DNA of 38,017 nucleotides from NCBI GenBank assembly GCA_020846885.1, contig JADLDC010000268.1:1-38017 (forward strand). Direction: 5' to 3'. Every line of letters starts with the position of its first letter. The stretch's first letter is position 1. Of the stretch, positions 8,887-17,798 are shown in pieces. Source of the stretch: Acidobacteriota bacterium. Lineage in GTDB: Bacteria; Acidobacteriota; Blastocatellia; Pyrinomonadales; Pyrinomonadaceae. Both the position numbers and the translations under genes were made by a program. The notes below the pieces were generated by a model. The model was given only the letters and a program-made list of their open reading frames with translations. It did not search any database and was not told where the DNA came from.

Positions 8887-10926
8887 TCATTCAGCGTCCG
8901 GAAGAACAAACCTGTTCTCCACTTCAAAATCCGAATTCCTGTTTAATGAGAATATCAGCTTTGTTGCCGGAACCAGCATTCCATACACGGGCGAAATCTG
9001 CGTTTGCTCTGCACCCCACACGCCGCTCTCGCCAGGTATTTTCTCTATCACCTTTGTAACAATAGCCAATACTTCACGTTTTCCTTCTTTTGTCAGAAGG
9101 GAAACGCACTCGTTATCGCGTATCTCGGCTTCGATCAAAGGAGAAAGTACAAATGATAGAGCGAATTGATTCGTTTCCGCGTTCTTTATCTTGTCCACAA
9201 GCGTGATCTCGCCGTTCTTGCGGACCTGAAATTCCCGCTCATACCGCACGCCAAACCGCTCATATCCGTTATGCGTCCCGCGAAAAATGACGCCGGCATC
9301 GCCGCATTTCCATTCCAGCATTTTCGAATCCGGCCAGTGCTTCCATGAGAACGGCCCATTTGGTTCCGCGGAGCCGTGACCATTGACCGTAAGGCAATTG
9401 TGGGCGGATGAGGACCGAAAATGATCGCGTGCCGTTCGATCCGCGGTGTACGTGTATGTTCCTGAATCAACAAAGACCGGGACACCGCCGAATGATGCGA
9501 CAAAGGCCAACGCGTCCGCGTGGGCGTGCCCGCAGTTCATAAAGCCGTGTTCTCCGCAATCGATCGCAAGAAAGTTTGATGACCTGTCCCAACCAGACCG
9601 GATCACGTAAACACCGCTTTGCTGAAACGCCTGGACGGATTCATCGACCGGAACAGTTTCAAGTTCGTCGAACTTCTTCGATCCATCCGGGCCCATAAGC
9701 CAAAGCACCTCCGCTCCGCATTGACCTGAGACAGTTTTCAACTGTCCGTCATTCAGCACGGCCGCCCCGACGGCAAGAGTCTCGCGGATGTCGGCGATGC
9801 CGCCGCCCGGATAGTGAAGCCGTCCGCCGTCTTCATCGCCTATCAGCGGCGTTTCACCGTTGGGCTGGGTCATCCACATAAGAAATTTCAGCAGCTTTGC
9901 GAGTTTGCGCTCGTGAACAGGATCCGAGGGCGATCCTTCAACCTTTCGGAGAATGGCAAGGGTCAAATAAAACTCCGCGGTATATCGATGATAATGGGTG
10001 GCTTGTTCGACATAGCCGCCGTCTTCACGCACCTGACGTCCGAGTTCGCTTATCAGGATCTCGTATCCGGTGCTCTTCCATCGCTCAGCTCCCGCGAATC
10101 CGCGCAGAAACGTGCCGATCAGATAGAGGCCGAGCGCCTCGCCGGTAAGATGTGTATTCGGGCTGCTGTATGTAGATAAATATCGTTCGATGTGGCGGGC
10201 GTTCAAGATAAGCCCCTCGATCATCTTTGCGAAAACGTCAGAGCCAAAATGCGGGGAGCCGTGAAAATAATGAAACGCCCATATCCACGAGATGGACCGG
10301 TACGCGATCTCCATCGAAGAGATCCAATTTACACCTAGCTTTGGCGGATTTCTTCGCAGCCAATCCTCTACATGAGAAACAAATACCGCGGCAAACGCCT
10401 CATCGCCGGTGATCCAGTACGCCCGGCCCAGAGGAAGGAAGTACTGATGCCGGTTCAACTCCCATACAACTTTCTTGTCACCCGTTTCGGTCGGGTCCGT
10501 TTCGTCAAACTGCGACCAATGCCGAAGCTGCGACCGCTTTCCCGAAACAGGATCAAAATGCCAATCCGGCGTTGTATCGCCAAACCGAAGGCCCTGATAA
10601 CCGAGAAGATCGTAGGTCCCTGACAAAATGCTTTCAGCACGCCGAATTATGGCGTCGCGCTCATCGGGAAAGCTATCCTCAAGAACTGCAATTGTAGCGT
10701 CCCGGTCAATGCATGACGGAAAAAACAACACTTTACGCGTACAGAAATACCGAAATAGTTCTTCGGCCGACCTAAAGCGCTCTGGACCAAAGGACCTGAG
10801 TAGATCGATCTCGGCGCCTTTCGACCTGGCCCCGGCCCGCTCAACAATGGCCGCAGCTTTCTGCCTGCCGCGCTCGACGATCTCGGCAACAGACCGTCCC
10901 TTAAGTTTTTTCAGCCTTGCGATCAT
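8887..10926 (-). CDS. Heparinase II/III family protein
   Basis: A 679-residue protein with an N-terminal alpha/alpha-toroid domain and a C-terminal beta-sandwich, as in heparinase II/III and related uronate lyases. The catalytic region is recognisable as NCGHAHADALAF, DSGTYTYT and SSAHNCLTVNG, giving His, Tyr and His candidates. Members cut uronic-acid-containing polymers by beta-elimination and occur in many exosortase EPS loci. No signal peptide is visible: the start MIARLKKLKGRSVAEIVERG is basic and helical, so export is unexplained. ATG at 10926 overlaps the stop of the preceding glycosyltransferase as ATGA. Confidence 0.88.
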   Translation of the reverse strand: MIARLKKLKGRSVAEIVERGRQKAAAIVERAGARSKGAEIDLLRSFGPERFRSAEELFRYFCTRKVLFFPSCIDRDATIAVLEDSFPDERDAIIRRAESILSGTYDLLGYQGLRFGDTTPDWHFDPVSGKRSQLRHWSQFDETDPTETGDKKVVWELNRHQYFLPLGRAYWITGDEAFAAVFVSHVEDWLRRNPPKLGVNWISSMEIAYRSISWIWAFHYFHGSPHFGSDVFAKMIEGLILNARHIERYLSTYSSPNTHLTGEALGLYLIGTFLRGFAGAERWKSTGYEILISELGRQVREDGGYVEQATHYHRYTAEFYLTLAILRKVEGSPSDPVHERKLAKLLKFLMWMTQPNGETPLIGDEDGGRLHYPGGGIADIRETLAVGAAVLNDGQLKTVSGQCGAEVLWLMGPDGSKKFDELETVPVDESVQAFQQSGVYVIRSGWDRSSNFLAIDCGEHGFMNCGHAHADALAFVASFGGVPVFVDSGTYTYTADRTARDHFRSSSAHNCLTVNGHGSAEPNGPFSWKHWPDSKMLEWKCGDAGVIFRGTHNGYERFGVRYEREFQVRKNGEITLVDKIKNAETNQFALSFVLSPLIEAEIRDNECVSLLTKEGKREVLAIVTKVIEKIPGESGVWGAEQTQISPVYGMLVPATKLIFSLNRNSDFEVENRFVLPDAE

Positions 10927-11981
10927 TTACTCAACAGTTCTAAATAAGCCTCGACCGCCTTAGCGGCATTTCCGCCTTCCCCATGAACTTCTGGTCGGAC
11001 CGAGAATTGCGCGCCAATACGCTTAGCAACTGCTTCGACCAAGGATTCGTAGTCAAATGGCGCTCTTATCGTGAGAACTCCTTGCGGGCGCATTCCGTTA
11101 TCAGACGCAACGACCGGCGTGCCCAAGAATAGTGCTTCCCTCACCGCGATAGAATCACCGTCGTAATCCGTTAGCCGAAGCAAAGCGCTAGCCCGATCTA
11201 TCAGATGCAGCACTATCGAATGGTCGAGATCGCCGGCCAGATCCACGCGATCGTTCAGCCCGTTTCGGTTGATCGCCTCGGCCAGAACCTCCCGCTGCGT
11301 GCCGTCCCCAATTATCACTAGTCCGGCATACGGGTATCGTTCCAACACTTGCGGCATTGCATTTATAAGAAACTCGTTCCCGTATTCTCGTTCGAGTGCT
11401 CCGACCGAAAGCAGAAACGGATCAAACCCTTCGATCATTTCCGACAACTTAGACGGGAGCGAAACCGAAGGGTCCGGCCCGTTGAGTTCGTACGGCGGGA
11501 TCAAACGCGATCTTTCTTCATGCACACCGAAAGCGCTGAACATTTCCGTCATCTGTTCGTTAACGCCGATCACAAGATCTAGAGATCGAAGTGCCAAAGC
11601 GCGAACAGAATTCCGCTTGGCCGTTCCTGCCGTGTTCCGGGCATAACCGCCGGAGTGGAATGTAAGGACAGACCGTTTTCCCGGAAGGATGCCGCAAAGA
11701 AACGTGAGGCCGGCAAGCTTCAAAGTGAAATCACCGCCAAGATGGTAGTGAACGACGTCGCACTTTGTCGAAAGGAGGAGTTTTACGAGTCCAAAGGATG
11801 ACCTCGGTTTAACGACATGCGGATCATTGGTTGTTCCCGTCCGGTCAGTAACGTCGATGATAGTCGACCCATGGCCTAACTCGATCAATTTTCTATGGAT
11901 AGCAAGTAAATTCATCGACACCCCGCCATGCGGCGGCGGTACAGGGCCGAGTTGGACAATACGCATCCGGCGTTCAGGCAT
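10923..11981 (-). CDS. Glycosyltransferase family 4 protein
   Basis: About 352 residues of GT-B fold. The N-terminus has GPVPPPHGGVSMNLLAIHRK, the glycine-rich acceptor-side loop usual in GT4 enzymes. The C-terminal domain has SVGALEREYGNEFLI and DYDGDSIAVREALFLGTPVV, a GT4-like donor-binding segment with the conserved Glu. I chose ATG at 11981 because GGAGG stands five bases upstream of it; the frame is open to 11996. It overlaps the end of the preceding glycosyltransferase gene by a few bases. The sugar transferred is unknown. Confidence 0.87.
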   Translation of the reverse strand: MPERRMRIVQLGPVPPPHGGVSMNLLAIHRKLIELGHGSTIIDVTDRTGTTNDPHVVKPRSSFGLVKLLLSTKCDVVHYHLGGDFTLKLAGLTFLCGILPGKRSVLTFHSGGYARNTAGTAKRNSVRALALRSLDLVIGVNEQMTEMFSAFGVHEERSRLIPPYELNGPDPSVSLPSKLSEMIEGFDPFLLSVGALEREYGNEFLINAMPQVLERYPYAGLVIIGDGTQREVLAEAINRNGLNDRVDLAGDLDHSIVLHLIDRASALLRLTDYDGDSIAVREALFLGTPVVASDNGMRPQGVLTIRAPFDYESLVEAVAKRIGAQFSVRPEVHGEGGNAAKAVEAYLELLSK

Positions 11982-13146
11982 AGTTGCCTCCGCCATTTCC
12001 AGGTTCGAAAAGCTCCAGTGTCCTTTCCAACTGTCTCCGAATCGAAAATCGTTCCGCTACTCTTTCCCTCGCGACATTCCCAAAGCGCTCTGCAAGGGCC
12101 GGTTGGTCCAGAAGCGTTACGATACGCTCGGCCATCGCTCGGTCATCGTTGGCATCGACAAGAAAACCAGTCACTCCCTCGACGATAGCTTCGGCCGCAC
12201 CGCCCACATTCGTGGCAACAACAGGCTTTCCGGCCGCCATGTATTCAAGGATCGAGTTCGCGAACCCTTCCGAGTCGGAGGTAAGCACGCATATCGCCGA
12301 GGCATCCAACAGTTCCGGGATCCGCGTGCAGCGGCCGATAAAAAACATCCGATCTGCGATCCCAAGCCGTTCCGCCTCTTCCGTTATCAGACGCATCCGT
12401 TCGCCCTCCCCGGCGGCGACGAATCTCGAATCCGGAAATTCTTCGGCCACCCTTTTGGCCGCCCGAAGGAACATCTCGTGATTCTTTACCTTTTCCCGTA
12501 GGTTCGCCACGATGGTCACAAAACGAAATTCGCTTTCTGCTGGCAGCCCTAGTTCACGCAAAACGGCCGCCCTGTCACGTGAGTATCCGTTAAATTGGGC
12601 CATGTCGATCCCGTTAGACACAAGCTGAAGTTTCCTCTTTGAAACGCCGGAATCCAACAAAGATCGCCGTACAGCCTCCGAATTGACAACGACTGCTGAT
12701 GCCAGCCGAAAGGCGCGCCGCTCGATAAAGTTTTGTAATGCGGTCCGCATCCCAGTTTCACGTTTTGCCGCAATGCGGACACGAACACCTGCGATGCGCG
12801 AGCCGATCATTCCAAAGATATTCGTATAGAAGTCGTGCGTCTGAACGACTTCTATGTCATTCGCCCGCAGCCAACCAGAGAACGTTCGGACCTGCCGGAA
12901 AAAGTTCAAGTCGTAGAATGAATTGAGCGGAAATTCCGGTATCTCGACAAAGCGCCGGCCGATGTCGCTGTCGAGCAAGATGCCGCCTTTGTTCAGGCAG
13001 GCAAGCCGAATGTCGTGGGTTCCGTCGTCCTGGAGCAAACGCGCTAGCTGCAGGGCCTGGCGTTCGGAGCCGCCCTGATTAAAACTTGGGACTAGTTGTA
13101 GAACTTTCTTTTTCACGCAGCCGTGGCCCAACAGCCTATCAGGCAT
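11974..13146 (-). CDS. Glycosyltransferase family 4 protein
   Basis: About 390 residues of GT-B fold. The motif NQGGSERQALQLARLL near the N-terminus is the typical GT4 loop. VTIVANLREKVKNHEMFLRA and YMAAGKPVVATNVGGAAEAI are the donor-binding segments of the second domain. The frame opens with TTG at 13149; ATG at 13146 is preferred and still overlaps the amidotransferase stop region. A GTG at 13113 (VKKKVLQLV) would start the domain more directly and remains possible. It probably adds one residue of the EPS repeat unit. Confidence 0.87.
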   Translation of the reverse strand: MPDRLLGHGCVKKKVLQLVPSFNQGGSERQALQLARLLQDDGTHDIRLACLNKGGILLDSDIGRRFVEIPEFPLNSFYDLNFFRQVRTFSGWLRANDIEVVQTHDFYTNIFGMIGSRIAGVRVRIAAKRETGMRTALQNFIERRAFRLASAVVVNSEAVRRSLLDSGVSKRKLQLVSNGIDMAQFNGYSRDRAAVLRELGLPAESEFRFVTIVANLREKVKNHEMFLRAAKRVAEEFPDSRFVAAGEGERMRLITEEAERLGIADRMFFIGRCTRIPELLDASAICVLTSDSEGFANSILEYMAAGKPVVATNVGGAAEAIVEGVTGFLVDANDDRAMAERIVTLLDQPALAERFGNVARERVAERFSIRRQLERTLELFEPGNGGGNYA

Positions 13147-15019
13147 CAATGTAGCGGCGGAACCAGAGTTCCATCATCCATAGCGTCCAGAGAGCATCCG
13201 AGCGGTCGCGCCGCCCCGCCGCATGCTCATCAAGCAGCGATCGAATAGAACTTCGTTCGAACCATCCGCGTTCCAGTGTTCTCCGGGCCAAAAGATCGTC
13301 CGTCATCCGTCCGCGAAGCTGATCGTTGATCCAGCGTCCGACCGGAACCCCAAAACCCTGCTTTTCGCGGTGCAAGATCTCATCCGGTACGAGACGCTTC
13401 ATTGCCTTTTTCAGAATATACTTTGTTGTGCCGCCGTTTATTTTCAGGCGTGATGGGATCGCAGCCGCTAATTCGATCACCTCATGGTCGAGCAGCGGCA
13501 CCCGGGCCTCGATCGAATTTGCCATTGTCATTCGGTCAACCTTGGTCAGGATGTCACCCGGAAGATACGTTTTGCTGTCGAGATAGAGGAGCCGCGCAAG
13601 CGGATCAACACGCGCCGCGGCATCACCAAATCCGGCAAACTCGAGCTCCCCGGCCGAACCGCCGCCGTTCAGCTCCGCCCGGAAGTCCGCCGTGTAAAGA
13701 AGCTGTTTTCCCGGGCCGTTAAAGGTCGAAACGCTGTCGATATAACGTTCTATCGGGCCAAGCGAAATATTGAAAAGAAAATTCTTGCCAAAGCTGCCGC
13801 GCGGCAACGCCGCACTCAGCCGGCGCAGGCCATGCCAACGCACAAACTGAGGGATACGGCCGTATTTGCTTCTTTTCTGATCGATCAAATAACGATCGTA
13901 GCCGGCGAAGAGTTCGTCCCCGCCATCGCCTGAAAGTACGACCGTTACATGGTCGCGGGCCATCTTCGAAAGCATGTAGGTCGGAAGTGCCGATTGGTCG
14001 GAGAATGGTTCGTCAAAATGCCAAACGATCTCGCTGATGGTATCGAAAAGGTCAGGCGTGACAATAAATTCGTGATGTTCGGTACCAAAATGCCGGGCTG
14101 CGATCCGTGCGTATTTCAGCTCGTCAAAGCTGTCCTCGTGAAATCCTATCGAAAAAGTCTTGACCGGCTTTGGGGATAGCCGCGACATCATTCCGACGAC
14201 GGTTGACGAATCAACCCCGCCTGAAAGAAATGCCCCGAGCGGGACCTCAGATATCAGACGGATCTCCACTGCCTCGCGGATCTTCTCAAATAGCAGGCCC
14301 GCCCATTCGGATTCCGGCCGATCATCCGTCGGTGTGAGGTTCAGGTCCCAATATCTATGCGTCTCGACCTTGCCGCCTTTGTAACGCAGGAAAAAACCCG
14401 GCGGGAGCTTCTTAACCTTGTTGATGATGCAGAACTCTTCAGGGACGTAGCCGAATGACAAATATGCGTCCAACGCCGCCGGATCGATCTTCTTTTCTAC
14501 TCCGCCATGCGCGAACAGTGTCTTTAGCTCTGAACCAAAGATGAACTCACCTTTGTCCGTAAAGGTATAGAACAGCGGCTTTTTGCCAATGCGGTCCCGC
14601 GCAATAAATAAAGATTCAGCCCGGCGGTCCCAAATAGCAAACGCAAACATTCCGCGCAGTTTATCAAGACATTTCTCGCCAAATTCCTCGAACGCATGAA
14701 CGATCACCTCTGTGTCAGAATTGGTCCTAAATGAATGCCCAAGAGAGACCAGCTCGCTTCGGATCGCCTGAAAATTGTATATCTCTCCGTTAAAAACGAT
14801 CGCAAGATTCCCGTCTTCGGTAAATATCGGCTGTTGTCCTGTTTTTATATCGATGATCGAGAGCCGCCGCATACCAAGCGCGGCCCGTCCGGTCACGGTT
14901 GTCCCTTGTTCGTCAGGCCCGCGATAGATAATGCTGGCGCACATTCGGTCCAGCCGCTCGGCCCGGGCTTCGGCCGGTTCGCTTTGGTCCTTCGCAATAA
15001 ATCCCGCTATTCCGCACAT
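13139..15019 (-). CDS. asnB: Asparagine synthase-like amidotransferase 2 (glutamine-hydrolysing)
   Basis: A 626-residue protein. The start at 15019 is fixed by the need for Cys2 as glutaminase nucleophile (MCGIAGFIAKDQ); the frame runs open to 15067 but would bury the cysteine. The glutaminase domain has RRLSIIDIKTGQQP and FNGEIYN. The synthetase domain has SGGVDSS at 266-272, LSGDGGDELFAGYDRY and REKQGFGVP. The GDGGDE variant differs from the GEGSDE of the other two paralogues in the window, so it is probably a different subfamily. It starts seven bases after the flippase stop codon. The substrate is inferred to be a sugar carboxylate. Confidence 0.92.
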   Translation of the reverse strand: MCGIAGFIAKDQSEPAEARAERLDRMCASIIYRGPDEQGTTVTGRAALGMRRLSIIDIKTGQQPIFTEDGNLAIVFNGEIYNFQAIRSELVSLGHSFRTNSDTEVIVHAFEEFGEKCLDKLRGMFAFAIWDRRAESLFIARDRIGKKPLFYTFTDKGEFIFGSELKTLFAHGGVEKKIDPAALDAYLSFGYVPEEFCIINKVKKLPPGFFLRYKGGKVETHRYWDLNLTPTDDRPESEWAGLLFEKIREAVEIRLISEVPLGAFLSGGVDSSTVVGMMSRLSPKPVKTFSIGFHEDSFDELKYARIAARHFGTEHHEFIVTPDLFDTISEIVWHFDEPFSDQSALPTYMLSKMARDHVTVVLSGDGGDELFAGYDRYLIDQKRSKYGRIPQFVRWHGLRRLSAALPRGSFGKNFLFNISLGPIERYIDSVSTFNGPGKQLLYTADFRAELNGGGSAGELEFAGFGDAAARVDPLARLLYLDSKTYLPGDILTKVDRMTMANSIEARVPLLDHEVIELAAAIPSRLKINGGTTKYILKKAMKRLVPDEILHREKQGFGVPVGRWINDQLRGRMTDDLLARRTLERGWFERSSIRSLLDEHAAGRRDRSDALWTLWMMELWFRRYIDA

Positions 15020-15026
15020 CTGAATT

Positions 15027-16619
15027 CTAGGCAGCTTTCGGTTCCGAAGAACGCCGCGGCATCGCACGCCTCAGCAATCGTGAAAACTTCTCCTTATCGT
15101 CCGGATCGACCGCACCCAGCCATATCGCAAAGACTAGATAAGCGGTGCCAAAGATAGAAGCAAACAAACCGAGGAACATACACCCTCCGACAAACTCAAA
15201 ACCTTTCGCCAGGCCGAAAAACGCCAAGGCGCGTTCGGCCAAAGCTAGAAACAGGTTCATCATTTGGCCTGCGGCCGCCGCGTAAACAACGACCAAAACC
15301 ACCGCGGCAGCCGATGCAGCGGCCGCTATCTTCCCAATAGGTTTCAGAAGATGAAGATCGCTAAATCGGACTTCCAGCATTCTGGCCGATATCCAAGCGG
15401 CCACAAGTTTTTCAAAGACTATCGAGGCGGCCACGATCGCGATCATATCCAGCAGCCCAAAACGGCCGATACCGTACCAAAATACTGCTAGCAAAACGAT
15501 AACAATGCCGACACGGACCCTAAGAAGAAAATGAGCCGCCTTTGGGTACGCCCTCGTTATCGGGTCCACAACCAGGCTAAAAAGTGGCAATGCGATCAGA
15601 TTTACACGAAAGATCGCGGCGCTTGCCGCATATTGGCTTGTGAACAGGGTCGTTATGAATTCACTCGCCACCACCATCAGAAACGCAAAAAGCGGAAAAT
15701 AGAAGAAGGCAAGCTTCTGCGTTGCCGTAACCGTCAGGCGCAGCATTTCGCCCTTTTTGTCCTCATCCTGGAGCTGGCTCATTTTTGGGATCATGACCGA
15801 ACCGACAGATTCATAAAGCAGCGTTATCAAAGGAAGCTGAAAACAACCGACCGAATAGATCGCAAATTCCGCGGCCGAAAAACTATGGCTGACAAAATAA
15901 TTGTGGATATCGGTTTGGCCGACATACAGCATTACCGAAAGCCCGAACGGAACCGTATAAGCGAATTGGCGTCGAAAAAATGGAAGGTCAATATGGGCCC
16001 AGAACCGTGGAAATCTCTTGTGCAGGTATGCGACCAATAATACCGACTGTCCAGCAAATACGGCGATCGCGGCGTAAATGATCGAATCGACCGTTCGAAA
16101 CATCACGACCGCGCCGATCATCAACAGGGTCTTGATCCCTTGGGAAAACACGATAAAGACCGCACCGAGCCGGGCCTCCTGCTGCGCCAACGCCGCTGTT
16201 TCAAGAAAGCTCGAAAATATCCAAAGCCAGATCACTATGCCGATCAGCGGTGACAGACGGGTCAATTCTTCGCTCTGAAAGGTTGCACCGAGCACGCCGG
16301 GAAACAGGAACAGGACCAGAAACGCGGCGGCTCCCATCAGAAAGTTAAAGGCCAAAATATTCAGCACCGCCGCATGGTGCTTTTCCGGATCGCGGTTCAG
16401 GTAATAGTAGGCGCTCATGGAAAAGCCAAACGGAAGCACCAGCACCGCATTGGCCGCCACAAGGAAAGCCTGCCTGTAAACACCAACATTCTCCTGCGTT
16501 AGATAGCGCACGACAAGCAGCGGCAGCATCGTATTCAGGGCAAAGCCGGCGATCTTTGCGACCAGGATCCAGACACTCTGCGTCGTGAGCGATTCCTTTT
16601 TTTGTTCCGATATTCCCAT
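15027..16619 (-). CDS. Polysaccharide flippase (Wzx/MVF-like), multi-pass
   Basis: A protein of about 530 residues, almost entirely hydrophobic, with 12 to 14 predicted membrane segments. The opening KESLTTQSVWILVAKIAGFA and RYLTQENVGVYRQAFLVAAN are typical of the polysaccharide biosynthesis (RfbX/Wzx) family. It would flip the undecaprenyl-linked repeat unit across the inner membrane for the polymerase encoded two genes upstream. ATG at 16619 is chosen, seven bases after the GT2 stop; the frame is open to 16676, which would overlap the GT2 gene. The start MGISEQKKESL fits a cytoplasmic N-terminus. Confidence 0.88.
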   Translation of the reverse strand: MGISEQKKESLTTQSVWILVAKIAGFALNTMLPLLVVRYLTQENVGVYRQAFLVAANAVLVLPFGFSMSAYYYLNRDPEKHHAAVLNILAFNFLMGAAAFLVLFLFPGVLGATFQSEELTRLSPLIGIVIWLWIFSSFLETAALAQQEARLGAVFIVFSQGIKTLLMIGAVVMFRTVDSIIYAAIAVFAGQSVLLVAYLHKRFPRFWAHIDLPFFRRQFAYTVPFGLSVMLYVGQTDIHNYFVSHSFSAAEFAIYSVGCFQLPLITLLYESVGSVMIPKMSQLQDEDKKGEMLRLTVTATQKLAFFYFPLFAFLMVVASEFITTLFTSQYAASAAIFRVNLIALPLFSLVVDPITRAYPKAAHFLLRVRVGIVIVLLAVFWYGIGRFGLLDMIAIVAASIVFEKLVAAWISARMLEVRFSDLHLLKPIGKIAAAASAAAVVLVVVYAAAAGQMMNLFLALAERALAFFGLAKGFEFVGGCMFLGLFASIFGTAYLVFAIWLGAVDPDDKEKFSRLLRRAMPRRSSEPKAA

Positions 16620-16626
16620 TCTCCCG

Positions 16627-17796
16627 TCAGCGCAGCCCCGAATCCCGAATCGGCTCCCAGGCTGCATATCGCTCACCCTTTAAAAACTGAATGAATCCCG
16701 CGACAGACGCGATGTTGGCCAGGAGGAAATAGAGCGGGATCGACAACGGGCCGCCTTTCACGCCGATCCGTTCAAGTACCCATGCTGCCGCCGCCGCCGC
16801 AAAGAATGCCGCCTGTACCGCAAAAATTAACAAAAACACCCGCGAGTTGAATGCGAGCACCGCCGAGGAAACAAAGGCGGCGGCCAGAAAGATAGGAATG
16901 CTGTACCGCAAAACCTTATGAGACAAAAGCTGAAGAGCATAGATTCCCGAGTGAAACGGATCCAGCATTTCGCGGTTTCGCCACAGGTCCGTAAATGTTT
17001 GCGAAATAACGCGAACACGCATCTTCATTTCCTTCGACGCCTCGCCGTTGGTTACTTCGGCACACACGGCAAGAGGTTCATAAACAGTTCGCAAGCCTTG
17101 TTTGCGAATGACCGTCGCGATTAGAAAGTCTGAACATGCTTCCGGATACATCGGCAAATAATTCGCACGTCGTACAGCGTAGATACAGCCTGAAACGCCG
17201 ATCAGCGAAGATGCTGTGCTTTCGTTCCGCTTGAGAAACGATTCATAGTTCCAGTAGGACCTTGCCCCCGAACCGACCGTTGTCGCGGCCGGATCCACAT
17301 ATACAAGCTTCCCCGCGACACAGCCAACCGACGCATCAGCAAAATTGGCCGCCAGCATGCAGACTGCGTCAGGCTCATACATTGACGTAGCGTCGGAAAA
17401 CACAATTATTTCGCCGGCCGCCGCTTCGACGGCCAAATTCTGTGCGGCTGTCTTTCCCCGCCGCTCCGGTTGGCGGACGAGCCGAACCCCGCGGCCCGCA
17501 AATTCGCGCGCTATATCGTCAGTACCGTCGGTCGAGGCGTCGGAGGTGATAATTATTTCAAGTTTTTCCTCTGGATATTCAAGGGCAAGCGTATTTTCCA
17601 ATTTTTGCCGGATATCCCGCGCTTCATTGTAGGCGGCAATGATGAAACTCACACTCGGCCGGATCGGCGCCTTTTCAACATTTTTCGGAGCTAACCGCGC
17701 CATGACGAACATCAGCAGCGGATAGCCAAAATAGACGTAGAGAATAAGCCCCACGCTCACAATAAATACGGCCTGTCCGACAAGTGAACCGCTCAT
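16627..17796 (-). CDS. Glycosyltransferase family 2, membrane-associated
   Basis: A 389-residue protein with one N-terminal membrane segment, then a GT-A domain. PSVSFIIAAYNEARDI is the nucleotide-binding strand, SDASTDGTDD follows, and FSDATSMYEPDA carries the DxD-like metal site. Two or more hydrophobic segments close the protein. The organisation resembles processive or lipid-linked GT2 enzymes of EPS loci. ATG at 17796 lies two bases after the stop of the polymerase gene, so the two are co-translated neighbours. Donor sugar unknown. Confidence 0.88.
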   Translation of the reverse strand: MSGSLVGQAVFIVSVGLILYVYFGYPLLMFVMARLAPKNVEKAPIRPSVSFIIAAYNEARDIRQKLENTLALEYPEEKLEIIITSDASTDGTDDIAREFAGRGVRLVRQPERRGKTAAQNLAVEAAAGEIIVFSDATSMYEPDAVCMLAANFADASVGCVAGKLVYVDPAATTVGSGARSYWNYESFLKRNESTASSLIGVSGCIYAVRRANYLPMYPEACSDFLIATVIRKQGLRTVYEPLAVCAEVTNGEASKEMKMRVRVISQTFTDLWRNREMLDPFHSGIYALQLLSHKVLRYSIPIFLAAAFVSSAVLAFNSRVFLLIFAVQAAFFAAAAAAWVLERIGVKGGPLSIPLYFLLANIASVAGFIQFLKGERYAAWEPIRDSGLR

Positions 17797-17798
17797 TT

